DNA from: Pedobacter sp. HDW13
Lineage (GTDB): Bacteria > Bacteroidota > Bacteroidia > Sphingobacteriales > Sphingobacteriaceae
Direction of reading: 5' to 3'
Length of the DNA stretch: 64,000 bases
Assembly (NCBI RefSeq): GCF_011303555.1
Contig: NZ_CP049868.1
Span: 3,038,001-3,102,000 of the forward strand
This document shows positions 33,173-40,860 of the stretch, piece by piece. The notes below the pieces were generated by a model that made no database searches, was not told the DNA's origin, and saw nothing but the letters and a program-made list of their open reading frames with translations. Numbering within the stretch: position 1 is the stretch's first letter; every line of letters starts with the position of its first letter. The position numbers were made by a program, and so were the translations under genes.

Positions 33173-34192
33173 ATGACCAAAGTACTTATAATTTATACCG
33201 GTGGTACCATCGGTATGGTTAACGATCCTACCAACGGGATGTTAGTTCCCTTTAATTTCGAACAAATCAAAGAAAATGTTCCGGAATTAAATCGTTTAGA
33301 TTATCATTTAGACGTACATTCCTTTAATCCGGTACTCGATTCTTCGAACATGGATCCCGAAATCTGGAAGACTTTGGCCGACCTGATTTATAATAAATAT
33401 GATCAGTACGACGGTTTTGTAATTTTGCATGGTTCTGATACCATGGCTTTTACTGCTTCGGCATTGAGTTTTATGCTCGAAAATCTCGATAAACCTGTTG
33501 TTTTAACCGGTTCGCAATTACCAATCGGCGAAATCAGGACGGATGCGAAAGAGAATTTAATTACAGCGCTGGAAATAGCCGCTACCAAAGAAGATGGTAG
33601 GGCATTGTTTCCTGAGGTTTGCATTTATTTTGATGCGCAGCTGTTTAGGGGCAACCGTTCTATTAAATACAATAGTGAGAAATTCGAGGCCTTCCGCTCA
33701 CCCAATTACCCGATTTTAGCCGAGGCTGGTGTTCACCTGCAGTTCTACAGAAATTATATCATTAAAGCCCCGCAGGGCAAATTAACCCTGCATACCAATT
33801 TCAATTCGAATATCGGTGTGCTGAAATTATATCCGGGCATTACCCCACAAGCCGTTCAGGCCATTACCGATTCGAAAGTAGATGCCATTATTTTAGAAAC
33901 ATTCGGTTCGGGTAATACCACCACCGCGCAATGGTTTTTAGATAGTTTGCGTCAGGCCATTTTAAATGGAAAAATCATCATCGATATTTCGCAGTGTAAA
34001 AAAGGATCGGTACAATTAGGCCGATACGAAACCAGCAGGGAGCTGCTAAAAATGGGCGTATTAAGTGGCTACGATTTAACTTTCGAGGCAACAGTAACCA
34101 AACTGATGTTTGTGATGGGGCTGGGTTTGCCGCTTGAAGAAAGCCGCAGGTTGATGGAAGAGCCACTAAGGGGAGAGTTGACTAAAGATTAA
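33173..34192 (+). CDS. ansA: Type I (cytoplasmic) L-asparaginase
   Basis: Hydrolyses L-asparagine to aspartate and ammonia. The 339-residue length and absence of a signal peptide fit the type I cytoplasmic form. The two active-site motifs are visible: IYTGGTIGM (catalytic Thr near residue 10-13) and ILHGSDTMAFTASAL (about residues 82-96) with the second catalytic Thr and Asp. KENLITALEIA and FRGNRSIKYNSEKFEAF follow as in AnsA enzymes. ATG at 33173. Confidence 0.95.
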   Translation: MTKVLIIYTGGTIGMVNDPTNGMLVPFNFEQIKENVPELNRLDYHLDVHSFNPVLDSSNMDPEIWKTLADLIYNKYDQYDGFVILHGSDTMAFTASALSFMLENLDKPVVLTGSQLPIGEIRTDAKENLITALEIAATKEDGRALFPEVCIYFDAQLFRGNRSIKYNSEKFEAFRSPNYPILAEAGVHLQFYRNYIIKAPQGKLTLHTNFNSNIGVLKLYPGITPQAVQAITDSKVDAIILETFGSGNTTTAQWFLDSLRQAILNGKIIIDISQCKKGSVQLGRYETSRELLKMGVLSGYDLTFEATVTKLMFVMGLGLPLEESRRLMEEPLRGELTKD

Positions 34193-34202
34193 ACTGTAAT
34201 AC

Positions 34203-34229
34203 GGTCGGGCTTGCAAATCCCAGTCAACC
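34203..34229. repeat. Family E palindrome, isolated copy
   Basis: GGTCGGGCTTGCAAATCCCA followed by GTC: imperfect arms GTCGGG(A)TT/AATCCC(A)GTC, like the third palindrome in 9436-9536. Confidence 0.5.
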
Positions 34230-34350
34230 AAAGCACAGCGCCGACCTTATTTGCTTTGGTTCTGAGCAACCTATTAAGTAAAACTTCTGCAATTATGAGT
34301 AGTATCATTTCAGTTATCCGGTTTTAGCCTTATTTTTGCTAGTAATAAAT

Positions 34351-34411
34351 CGTCATGCTGAACTTGTTTCAGCATCTTTCTGTAAGACCCTGAAATGAAT
34401 TCAGGGTGACG
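34351..34411. repeat. Dispersed repeat family B, copy 3 (intact)
   Basis: CGTCATGCTGAACTTGTTTC then AGCATC, a spacer, and CCTGAAATGAATTCAGGGTG followed by ACG. Two consecutive hairpins, GCTGAACTTGTTTCAGC and CCCTGAAATGAATTCAGGG. Ends 13 nt before the MBL-rhodanese ATG. Confidence 0.75.
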
Positions 34412-34423
34412 GTACGAAGAATC

Positions 34424-35836
34424 ATGAAAATAGAACAAATATATACAGGCTGCCTGGCAGAAGCTGCGTATTACATCGAAAGTAATGGCGAGGCTGCAAT
34501 TATCGATCCTTTAAGAGAAGTTGCCACTTATTTAAAAAAGGCCGAAAAAGCCGGTGCGGTTATTAAATATATTTTCGAAACTCATTTTCATGCCGATTTC
34601 GTTTCGGGCCATGTAGATTTGGCAGAGAAATCGGGTGCAGAGATTATTTACGGCCCAACAGCAAAAACCGAATTTAAATCACACATTGCTAAAGATGGCG
34701 AACAGTTTAAATTAGGTACCCTAACCATTACGGCTTTACACACACCTGGCCATACTTTGGAATCGACTACTTATTTGTTAACCGACGAGAATGGCAAAGA
34801 CCACTGCATTTTTAGTGGCGATACTTTGTTTATTGGTGATGTTGGTCGTCCGGACCTGGCTCAAAAAGGCAACTTAACCATGGAAGATTTAGCTGGAATG
34901 CTCTACGACTCGCTAAACGAAAAAATTAAACCTTTGGCCGATGATGTAATTGTTTACCCGGCACATGGTGCTGGATCGGCCTGCGGCAAAAGCATGAGTA
35001 AAGAAACTTTTGATACATTGGGGCACCAGAAACAGGTAAACTATGCATTGAAAGCTGAAACGAAAGAACAGTTTATTGCTGAGGTTACCGATGGTATTTT
35101 GCCTCCGCCACAATATTTTGCCAAAAACGCTGCCATTAATAAAGGTGGGGTAGAAAGCATTGATGAAGTCTACGAAAAAGGTTTAAATGCTTTAACTCCT
35201 CAGCAATTTGAAGATATGGCCAACCAAACCGGAGCAATTATGCTCGATACCCGCGATCCGCAGGTTTTTGCAAAAGGTTTTATCCCAAATTCAATTAATA
35301 TTGGGTTGAACGGGCAGTTTGCACCATGGGTTGGCGCATTAATTACCGATTTGCAACAACCTATTTTATTGGTTACCGAGCAAGGGAAAGCAGAAGAAAC
35401 CATTACACGCTTAACCCGCGTAGGTTACGATAGTACCATTGGGTATCTGGATGCTGGCTTTGAAAACTGGATTGCTGCCGATAAAGAAATAGATACCATC
35501 GAATCGATCTCGGCCGATACTTTTGAACAGGTTGCCACTCATACAGATATTACTGCGCTCGATGTGCGCAAGCCCGGCGAATATGAATCGGAGCATCTGG
35601 AGTTTACGCTTAGCCGTCCCTTAGATTTTATAGACGACTGGATGGGCGAAATTGACCCGAAAGCAACTTACTATATTCATTGTGCCGGCGGCTACCGTTC
35701 TATGATTGCTGCATCAATTCTGAAATCGCGCGGAGTAGAGCAGGTAATTGATATCGCTGGTGGTTATGGAGCCATTAAAAATACAGGTTTAAAAAGAACC
35801 GATTTTGCCTGCCCTAGTAAAGCTATGAAAGCTTAA
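34424..35836 (+). CDS. MBL-fold hydrolase fused to two rhodanese domains (persulfide dioxygenase-type)
   Basis: A 470-residue fusion. Residues about 1-240 are a metallo-beta-lactamase domain of the ETHE1/Blh type: THFHADFVSGHVDLA, HTPGHTLESTTYLL, SGDTLFIGDVGRPDLA and YPAHGAGSACGK. These enzymes oxidise thiol persulfides to sulfite. Rhodanese domain 1 (about 265-350) has LDTRDP but no active-site Cys (VTEQGKAEE at the loop). Rhodanese domain 2 (about 375-465) keeps the catalytic loop CAGGYRS. ATG at 34424; a GTG 18 nt upstream lies in a repeat and is less likely. Neighbouring ypdA suggests a low-molecular-weight thiol role. Confidence 0.93.
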   Translation: MKIEQIYTGCLAEAAYYIESNGEAAIIDPLREVATYLKKAEKAGAVIKYIFETHFHADFVSGHVDLAEKSGAEIIYGPTAKTEFKSHIAKDGEQFKLGTLTITALHTPGHTLESTTYLLTDENGKDHCIFSGDTLFIGDVGRPDLAQKGNLTMEDLAGMLYDSLNEKIKPLADDVIVYPAHGAGSACGKSMSKETFDTLGHQKQVNYALKAETKEQFIAEVTDGILPPPQYFAKNAAINKGGVESIDEVYEKGLNALTPQQFEDMANQTGAIMLDTRDPQVFAKGFIPNSINIGLNGQFAPWVGALITDLQQPILLVTEQGKAEETITRLTRVGYDSTIGYLDAGFENWIAADKEIDTIESISADTFEQVATHTDITALDVRKPGEYESEHLEFTLSRPLDFIDDWMGEIDPKATYYIHCAGGYRSMIAASILKSRGVEQVIDIAGGYGAIKNTGLKRTDFACPSKAMKA

Positions 35837-35860
35837 TGAATTAAATTGCAAAAAATAAAG

Positions 35861-35974
35861 CGTCATTTCTAGCGGAGCGCAGCGTAGTCGAGAAAACTAT
35901 TAATAGATCTCTCCAGCCTGTAAGGGCGGGCATTCGACGGTGCTTCATCCGATAGCTATCGGATAGAGATGACG
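35861..35974. repeat. Palindromic intergenic repeat family A, copy 2
   Basis: CGTCATTTCTAGCGGAGCGC, CGTAGTCGAGAAAACTATT and ATAGATCTCTCC parallel copy 1, but the right arm is diverged and carries CCGATAGCTATCGG before AGATGACG. Between the MBL-rhodanese gene and ypdA. Confidence 0.8.
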
Positions 35975-36006
35975 ACCACTCATTAAAGCGAATAACAAAC
36001 ATCCTG

Positions 36007-36975
36007 ATGTCTGAAAATCAAAACCATTACGACCTTTTAATTATAGGTGCCGGCCCCATTGGTATGGCCTGTGCCATTGAAGCCCAAAAAGCCAATCTTA
36101 GCTACATTATTATAGAAAAAGGGGCATTGGTGAACAGTTTGTTCAATTACCCGGTTTTTATGACTTTCTTTTCCACCTCGCAAAGGCTGGAAATTGGAGG
36201 CGTACCATTTGTAACCATCAATCCGAAGCCAAACCGGAACGAAGCGGTTGAATATTATCGCCGCGTGGTGGAGAAATTCGACCTTAAAATTAATTTGTTC
36301 GAAAGGGTAGAACAGGTTGATAATAAAGAAGAGGGGCTTTTTGAAATAAATACTTCGAAAACTACCTATACTGCTAAAAATGTGGTTGTAGCTACCGGTT
36401 TTTACGATGTGCCATTAATGATGAACATTCCTGGAGAAGATTTGCCTAAAGTTACCCATTATTATAAAGATCCGCATTTGTATGCTTTTCAAAATGTAGT
36501 GGTCGTTGGTGCCAACAATTCGGGAGTGGATGCCGCTTTAGAAACTTACCGTAAAGGTGCAAATGTAACCATGGTAGTGCGGAGTGGCGATTTGGGGCCA
36601 CATGTAAAATACTGGGTTCGGCCTGATATTCAGAACCGGATTAAAGAGGGAGAGGTTACCGCCTTGTTTAATTCAGAACTGGTAGCTATTCGAGAAAATG
36701 AGGTAGATATTAAAACACCTGAAGGAATAAAAACCATTGCTAACGATTTTGTAATTGCCATGACCGGATATCAGCCTGATTTTTCGATGTTGCGAAAATT
36801 CGGCATTGATTTACCCGAAAGCCTTTGTCCGTTTTATAACGAAGAAACGATGGAAACCAATGTAAAGGGATTGTACCTGGCAGGCGTGGTTTGTGGTGGC
36901 TTAGATACCCACAAGCTTTTTATCGAAAACTCGCGGGCACATGCCGAAATGATTGTTAAAAATATTACAGGTTAA
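36007..36975 (+). CDS. ypdA: YpdA family putative bacillithiol-disulfide reductase
   Basis: A 322-residue FAD-dependent pyridine-nucleotide oxidoreductase. The first Rossmann motif is LLIIGAGPIGMACAIEA (Gly14, Gly16, Gly19) and the NAD(P)H motif is VVVVGANNSGVDAAL near residue 160. The YpdA-specific opening after the FAD motif is visible: KGALVNSLFNYPVFMTFFST. No CxxC redox pair of thioredoxin reductase occurs, as expected for YpdA. The proposed role is NAD(P)H-dependent reduction of bacillithiol disulfide; bshA in the same window supports bacillithiol production. ATG at 36007. Confidence 0.93.
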   Translation: MSENQNHYDLLIIGAGPIGMACAIEAQKANLSYIIIEKGALVNSLFNYPVFMTFFSTSQRLEIGGVPFVTINPKPNRNEAVEYYRRVVEKFDLKINLFERVEQVDNKEEGLFEINTSKTTYTAKNVVVATGFYDVPLMMNIPGEDLPKVTHYYKDPHLYAFQNVVVVGANNSGVDAALETYRKGANVTMVVRSGDLGPHVKYWVRPDIQNRIKEGEVTALFNSELVAIRENEVDIKTPEGIKTIANDFVIAMTGYQPDFSMLRKFGIDLPESLCPFYNEETMETNVKGLYLAGVVCGGLDTHKLFIENSRAHAEMIVKNITG

Positions 36976-36989
36976 AGCGGTTCCGTAAT

Positions 36990-37102
36990 TCCGATCTGAT
37001 AGCTATCGGATGAAGCATAGCAAGTGGAGAAATCTTCATTCCAATATCTGTAGGAACTGAATGCAATGTGCTTTAAGATTCCCAATCAAGTTGGGAATGA
37101 CG
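36990..37102. repeat. Degenerate repeat downstream of ypdA, partly inverted copy of 35861-35974
   Basis: Contains ATAGCTATCGGATGAAGCA, the reverse complement of the GCTTCATCCGATAGCTAT stretch at 35942-35959, then GTGGAGAAATCTTCATTCC, and ends with GGGAATGACGG preceded by a TTCCCAATC/TTGGGAA hairpin. Confidence 0.6.
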
Positions 37103-37118
37103 GACTCCCTTTTTTCCT

Positions 37119-37144
37119 ACTGGTTGGTGTCCTCACCAACCAGC
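37119..37144. repeat. Family D palindrome, best-preserved copy
   Basis: CTGGTTGGTGTCCTCACCAA followed by CCAG: perfect arms CTGGTTGGTG/CACCAACCAG with a TCCT loop. Confidence 0.75.
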
Positions 37145-37154
37145 ATATAAATCC

Positions 37155-37964
37155 TTATTTTTTCTTAGGGTACAATAAACCAAAGCCATTATACAAGCCA
37201 TTGTGTAAAATGGTTAAATGGTTTTCGCTAGGTAGGGGTGCAAAGTTTACCTTAAGGTTCTGGTAAGGCTTTAAAACTGCTGAAAGCTTTTTAGCATCTT
37301 CTTCCATTACTTTTCCTTCAGTACCTACAGCTATAAAAACATTGGCCTTAGCTTTCGAAAGGTTTTCGGTATACTTTGGGATGTCGTTTAAAAGCGATTC
37401 ATTATTCCACCATAAACTCGGACTAATAATCAGGTAATTGGTGAAAAGTGAAGGTTTCTTTAGCAGTATTTCTGTGGCCAATAAGGCACCCAACGATTGC
37501 CCTATTATTGTTTTTTCGCCACTACTTTTGTATTTCTGTTGGATGTAGGGCTGAAGTTCTTTTTCGATAAAGGAAATGAAACTGGCCGATTTGCCCGTAG
37601 TTGGAAAGTCTTTTAAATCGGCTTCAATGCTGGTTGGGAAAGTAAAATCTCTTTTCCGGTCTACATTGGCAATACCTACCACAATTGATTTGGGCATGGC
37701 TTCAATCATGGTTAAAAACTGCACAAGGCCTGTAACATGAATGAAATCTTCGTTAGCTGAGCCATCTAAAAGGTAAATTACCGGATAGGTTTTGGCCGAG
37801 TCGGGTGAATACCCTTCGGGTAAGTAAATGTTTAATGTTCTGGTTTCTGAAAGCTGTTTCGATTTAATTTTTTCAATTTTGCCCAAAACAAATGGTTGTT
37901 CTTGCGAAAAGCAAAGGTTGATACTGATGATGCAGGTGAATACCAAGCTAAAAAAGAGTTTCAT
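37155..37964 (-). CDS. Secreted alpha/beta-hydrolase esterase (Fes/IroE-like)
   Basis: A 269-residue protein of the putative esterase family PF00756, which includes siderophore esterases. Signal peptide MKLFFSLVFTCIISINLCFS is obtained from the ATG at 37964; the TTG further upstream adds 7 unlikely residues. Visible hydrolase elements are YPVIYLLDGSANE (strand and oxyanion region), VGIANVDRKRDFTFP, the nucleophile elbow IIGQSLGALLA (GxSxG), and a C-terminal NHLTILHNGLYNG carrying the catalytic His. Probably periplasmic. Substrate unknown. Confidence 0.9.
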   Translation of the reverse strand: MKLFFSLVFTCIISINLCFSQEQPFVLGKIEKIKSKQLSETRTLNIYLPEGYSPDSAKTYPVIYLLDGSANEDFIHVTGLVQFLTMIEAMPKSIVVGIANVDRKRDFTFPTSIEADLKDFPTTGKSASFISFIEKELQPYIQQKYKSSGEKTIIGQSLGALLATEILLKKPSLFTNYLIISPSLWWNNESLLNDIPKYTENLSKAKANVFIAVGTEGKVMEEDAKKLSAVLKPYQNLKVNFAPLPSENHLTILHNGLYNGFGLLYPKKK

Positions 37965-38067
37965 AGGATTGAAATTTTGCTGCAACGGTAAGCAATAAAT
38001 TTAATAAGTAAAGGATTTGAACACAGTTGTTTGCTAACTGATTAAATACGAGGATAATAATTATAGA

Positions 38068-38392
38068 TCAATTGCTTCTGCTTTTGGCGTAACGGCATGT
38101 AGCCAATAAGAGTGTGGCAATTACCAGTACCGCTAGTAAAAGTAGTCCGTTAAAAGGCGTTAAAAATGTTGCAGCGAATTCGTGTATCGGGCTAACTTCT
38201 GGTTTAACTTTCGCCTGTAGTGGCGGATAAACTGTCCACCCACTTTGCAGGGTGTTAAAAAAAAGATACAATTGGAGCTGCTTTCATGATGAGTATGCTG
38301 AAGGCCAGACCCAGAACCAAAAAGATAGTATAAGGAAGTTTTCGACTGAAAACATACCTTTTTTCTTTAATGAAATACAGGATAAAATTCAA
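38068..38392 (-). pseudogene. Frameshifted two-TM membrane protein gene (T8 run)
   Basis: Two overlapping minus-strand frames form one protein if one T is removed from a run of eight (38257-38264 as A8 on the plus strand). The upstream frame (from TTG at 38392) reads through LPYTIFLVLGLAFSILIMKA and APIVSFF, then hits TAA made by the T run. The downstream frame continues FFNTLQSGWTVYPPLQAKV, a second hydrophobic helix (LLLLAVLVIATLLL) and a stop at 38068. The SGWTVYPPL phrase resembles the loop of haem-copper oxidase subunit I, but the protein is too short for that. It may be a pseudogene, a phase-variable gene or a sequencing error. Confidence 0.65.
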
Positions 38393-38567
38393 TTAAAACT
38401 TTTTTGTTTTGAGCATTTTTAGATAAATTTCAATAAAACAGTTGAGCTTATAAAACCAATACCTTTATATAATTAAGGTTTAACGAGTAAATACTGAATA
38501 AATTTAAAGTATTAATATAATGCTCCTACAAAGTCGCGCTTTATAATTAATCTTGGTGAATTATCAT

Positions 38568-39503
38568 TTATCCCCCAAACAATCGCATAATTTTATCCCA
38601 CCATGAATTATGAACAGGCATATCGGTTTCTTTTTTTAAGATATCTTCAGTTTCCGTTGCCTGTTCCTTTTCATCCTTCTCAATATTTGTATCGACAGCA
38701 GAAGGGAAAGGTCGATCATTAAAAGATTGAAATCTATATAAAGCTTCTGTCATTTCATCATCTTCCAGGTTCACCAATTTAATAAATTCATCTTTGTCTA
38801 TCAGATCTAGAAAAACGTATGACTTAGCATATAATATGTGTTCTTTTAATACGTTCTTTAAATCTTCAAGGGTTTCATTAGAATCATTATCTATAGAGCC
38901 TAAAATTTTTATTCGATTACTTAAAGGTTGCATCAGGTAAATATAATATTCCCCTTTTTTCTCAAGTATAAGTTCATTATGTGTCATTTGAACTCTGTAA
39001 AGAGGGTTGTTCTGAAAAGCTGTTGCGATTCCCAAACCAAAATAGATTAATTCTTCATCGTTAATTTGTCCCCAGATCCCTCCTTTCTTTGTGAAGAATT
39101 CCCGAGTGAAGGGTTCGAAATGCCAAGTCTGATAATTGTCGTTAATTATTTTAAGTAGTTTAAAATGAGATGTATGATCATAGTCTTCCTCCGCAATAAG
39201 ATCACCATTGGCGTAAATTTTTCCTTCTGAGTCACATTTTCCACCAAAACAATCAACCTCAATCAATGCGATTTTTTTTTGTTGATAAAGTCTGGAAATA
39301 TTTTTTACAATTTGCTCTATGGATTCCTTCTTGTCACTTTTATCAGAATTTTTTAGATTATATTGAGCCACAATGCCTTTAAACGGATGATTAAATTTCC
39401 TGATTTGAAAATCTTCAAGCATTTCAATAAAATTGATTTTTAACTTTTCAAAATCATCATCATTATCTAATGATGTAATAAGGCTTAGTGTATTGTAACT
39501 CAT
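38568..39503 (-). CDS. Hypothetical cytoplasmic protein (accessory-like)
   Basis: A 311-residue protein with no signal peptide or membrane helix. It is rich in Lys, Asp, Glu, Ile and Asn and more AT-rich than its neighbours. The N-terminal two thirds have alternating strands and helices (KIALIEVDCFGGKCDSEGK, YFGLGIATAFQNNPLYRV, EYYIYLMQPLSNRIKIL). The C-terminal ~45 residues are acidic and probably disordered, ending in NSWWDKIMRLFGG, an amphipathic helix. I do not recognise the family. ATG at 39503. Base composition and the adjacent broken gene hint at an acquired segment. Confidence 0.72.
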   Translation of the reverse strand: MSYNTLSLITSLDNDDDFEKLKINFIEMLEDFQIRKFNHPFKGIVAQYNLKNSDKSDKKESIEQIVKNISRLYQQKKIALIEVDCFGGKCDSEGKIYANGDLIAEEDYDHTSHFKLLKIINDNYQTWHFEPFTREFFTKKGGIWGQINDEELIYFGLGIATAFQNNPLYRVQMTHNELILEKKGEYYIYLMQPLSNRIKILGSIDNDSNETLEDLKNVLKEHILYAKSYVFLDLIDKDEFIKLVNLEDDEMTEALYRFQSFNDRPFPSAVDTNIEKDEKEQATETEDILKKETDMPVHNSWWDKIMRLFGG

Positions 39504-39550
39504 GAATTTTATATTTGAGAAAATAGTTATATAAATAGATTAATGAATTT

Positions 39551-40567
39551 TTATCTAGAAATATCCGGAACCGGCAAACTCTTTTTTATGTCTAGAATGT
39601 TTTCCACAAAACTATCAATAGCGGTTTCTACACCTGGCAAATCTTTGGAGGTAATGTAACAACCTAAAACGTGGTTGCCAGCATTGGGAATAGCTACTTT
39701 GCGTTTGAGGTTTTCTGGGGTTCCCAGCTGACCGAACATTTTGAGCATGGCATCTACGCGTACTACAGGATCCTGCTCCAGATCATTTTTATAATAGTAC
39801 AGCATTAAAACAGGTTGTTTTACCTGTACGAAAACCTTTTTGGTCATCGTGCTTTCTACAAACTCCTGCAGTTCTACCAGCGATTCGATGCGGTAATTGG
39901 TGTACCAGTATTTTTTATATTCGAGCGTGCGGCCATCTACCTTGCGTTCGTCGCTACCCAATACCTTACGGGCAATCTGCAATCCCCAGGGGTCGTTAAG
40001 CATCCATGCATTTTTATCGTTAATGGCTACATTGGGCGAAAGTAAAATGAGGCTGTTAATTTCGGGGTAGGTAGCAGCTAGTTTCAAGGCCACGGTACCA
40101 CCGGTAGAAGTACCAACCAAAATAACCTTTTTACCTAGTTTTTTACCAACGGCGTAGGCCTGTTTGCTGGTTTCCCAAAGGCGGTCGGCTGTAAAATATT
40201 GCATGGGTGCCAGCGTATCGATGCCATGATCGGCCAGGCGGGCCAGGTATAAATTGGCGTGTAACTTTTTGGCCAGGTTGATGTGCACAGGATCGCCTTC
40301 GGTTTTTGAAGCTGAAAAGCCATGGAGGTATACAATGGCGTAATCGGTTTGCTGATGATTGCTATCGGCCCAGATAATTTCGGCGGCGTTGCCGGGTTTT
40401 ATTTTGTGAAGGGCTTCGATGCCAGCGACATAATTATCCAGATCTTCGAGATCGGGCACCAGTGTAAGCTGCTGGTTGTAAACTGGTTTTTTGGGCTTTG
40501 GGCCTAATAAATAGCCCGCCACGAGCAGTACCGAAATACCCAATACGATTTTGTAGCGCTTTTTCAT
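39551..40567 (-). CDS. Membrane-anchored alpha/beta hydrolase
   Basis: A 338-residue hydrolase with an N-terminal signal anchor (YKIVLGISVLLVAGYLLG). The alpha/beta-hydrolase core is visible: YAIVYLHGFSASKTEGDP (oxyanion HG motif), VILVGTSTGGTVALKLAA with the nucleophile Ser in GTSTGG, LILLSPNVAI, PVLMLYYYKNDLEQDP and IPNAGNHVLGC with the probable catalytic His. It resembles monoacylglycerol-lipase/carboxylesterase types. Substrate unknown. ATG at 40567. Confidence 0.88.
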   Translation of the reverse strand: MKKRYKIVLGISVLLVAGYLLGPKPKKPVYNQQLTLVPDLEDLDNYVAGIEALHKIKPGNAAEIIWADSNHQQTDYAIVYLHGFSASKTEGDPVHINLAKKLHANLYLARLADHGIDTLAPMQYFTADRLWETSKQAYAVGKKLGKKVILVGTSTGGTVALKLAATYPEINSLILLSPNVAINDKNAWMLNDPWGLQIARKVLGSDERKVDGRTLEYKKYWYTNYRIESLVELQEFVESTMTKKVFVQVKQPVLMLYYYKNDLEQDPVVRVDAMLKMFGQLGTPENLKRKVAIPNAGNHVLGCYITSKDLPGVETAIDSFVENILDIKKSLPVPDISR

Positions 40568-40659
40568 CTATTTAGATTGAATGGTTTAAATGTAAACTTT
40601 TGAAATAAATAAAGCTAATTTTTTAGCGAATTGCTTTTGCCGGTTGAGGGGACATTTAC

Positions 40660-40800
40660 TTGCACCTGTCATTGATTTTAAACCTGATAGCGCCAAATAG
40701 CCCACAGCCCGAAGCATGGGGGCGCGGACCATGGGCAATAGCAGGCCTGAAGTACTAAATAATTGCTGGCACTGCTTTACTAAGCCTGTACAATGCTTTG
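40660..40800. other. GC-richer intergenic insert with repeat-like arms
   Basis: About 140 bases with higher GC than surrounding intergenic DNA. CCTGATAGCGCCAAATAGCC (starting at 40684) and GGGCAATAGCAGGCCTGAAG (40733-40752) form imperfect complementary arms (CCTGATAG versus CTATTGCCC/CCTGCTATT), with GGGGGCGCGG between. It looks like a degenerate mobile or dispersed element rather than a gene. Confidence 0.35.
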
Positions 40801-40831
40801 CATTAGATTATCTTTTTATGGGAAATTAGCT

Positions 40832-40839
40832 TAAGTTTG
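40832..40839 (+). promoter_or_regulatory. -7 element (TAAGTTTG) of the polyprenyl synthase operon
   Basis: TAAGTTTG fits TAnnTTTG and lies 21 nt upstream of the ATG at 40861; short leader of about 15 nt. Confidence 0.55.
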
Positions 40840-40860
40840 CAATCAAAATTTTTCGACTTA

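Noticed and set aside
38068..38271. Cytochrome oxidase subunit I fragment suggested by SGWTVYPPL
   Set aside because: The flanking helices do not continue as oxidase helices and lack haem-ligand histidines; a chance or distant resemblance is more likely.
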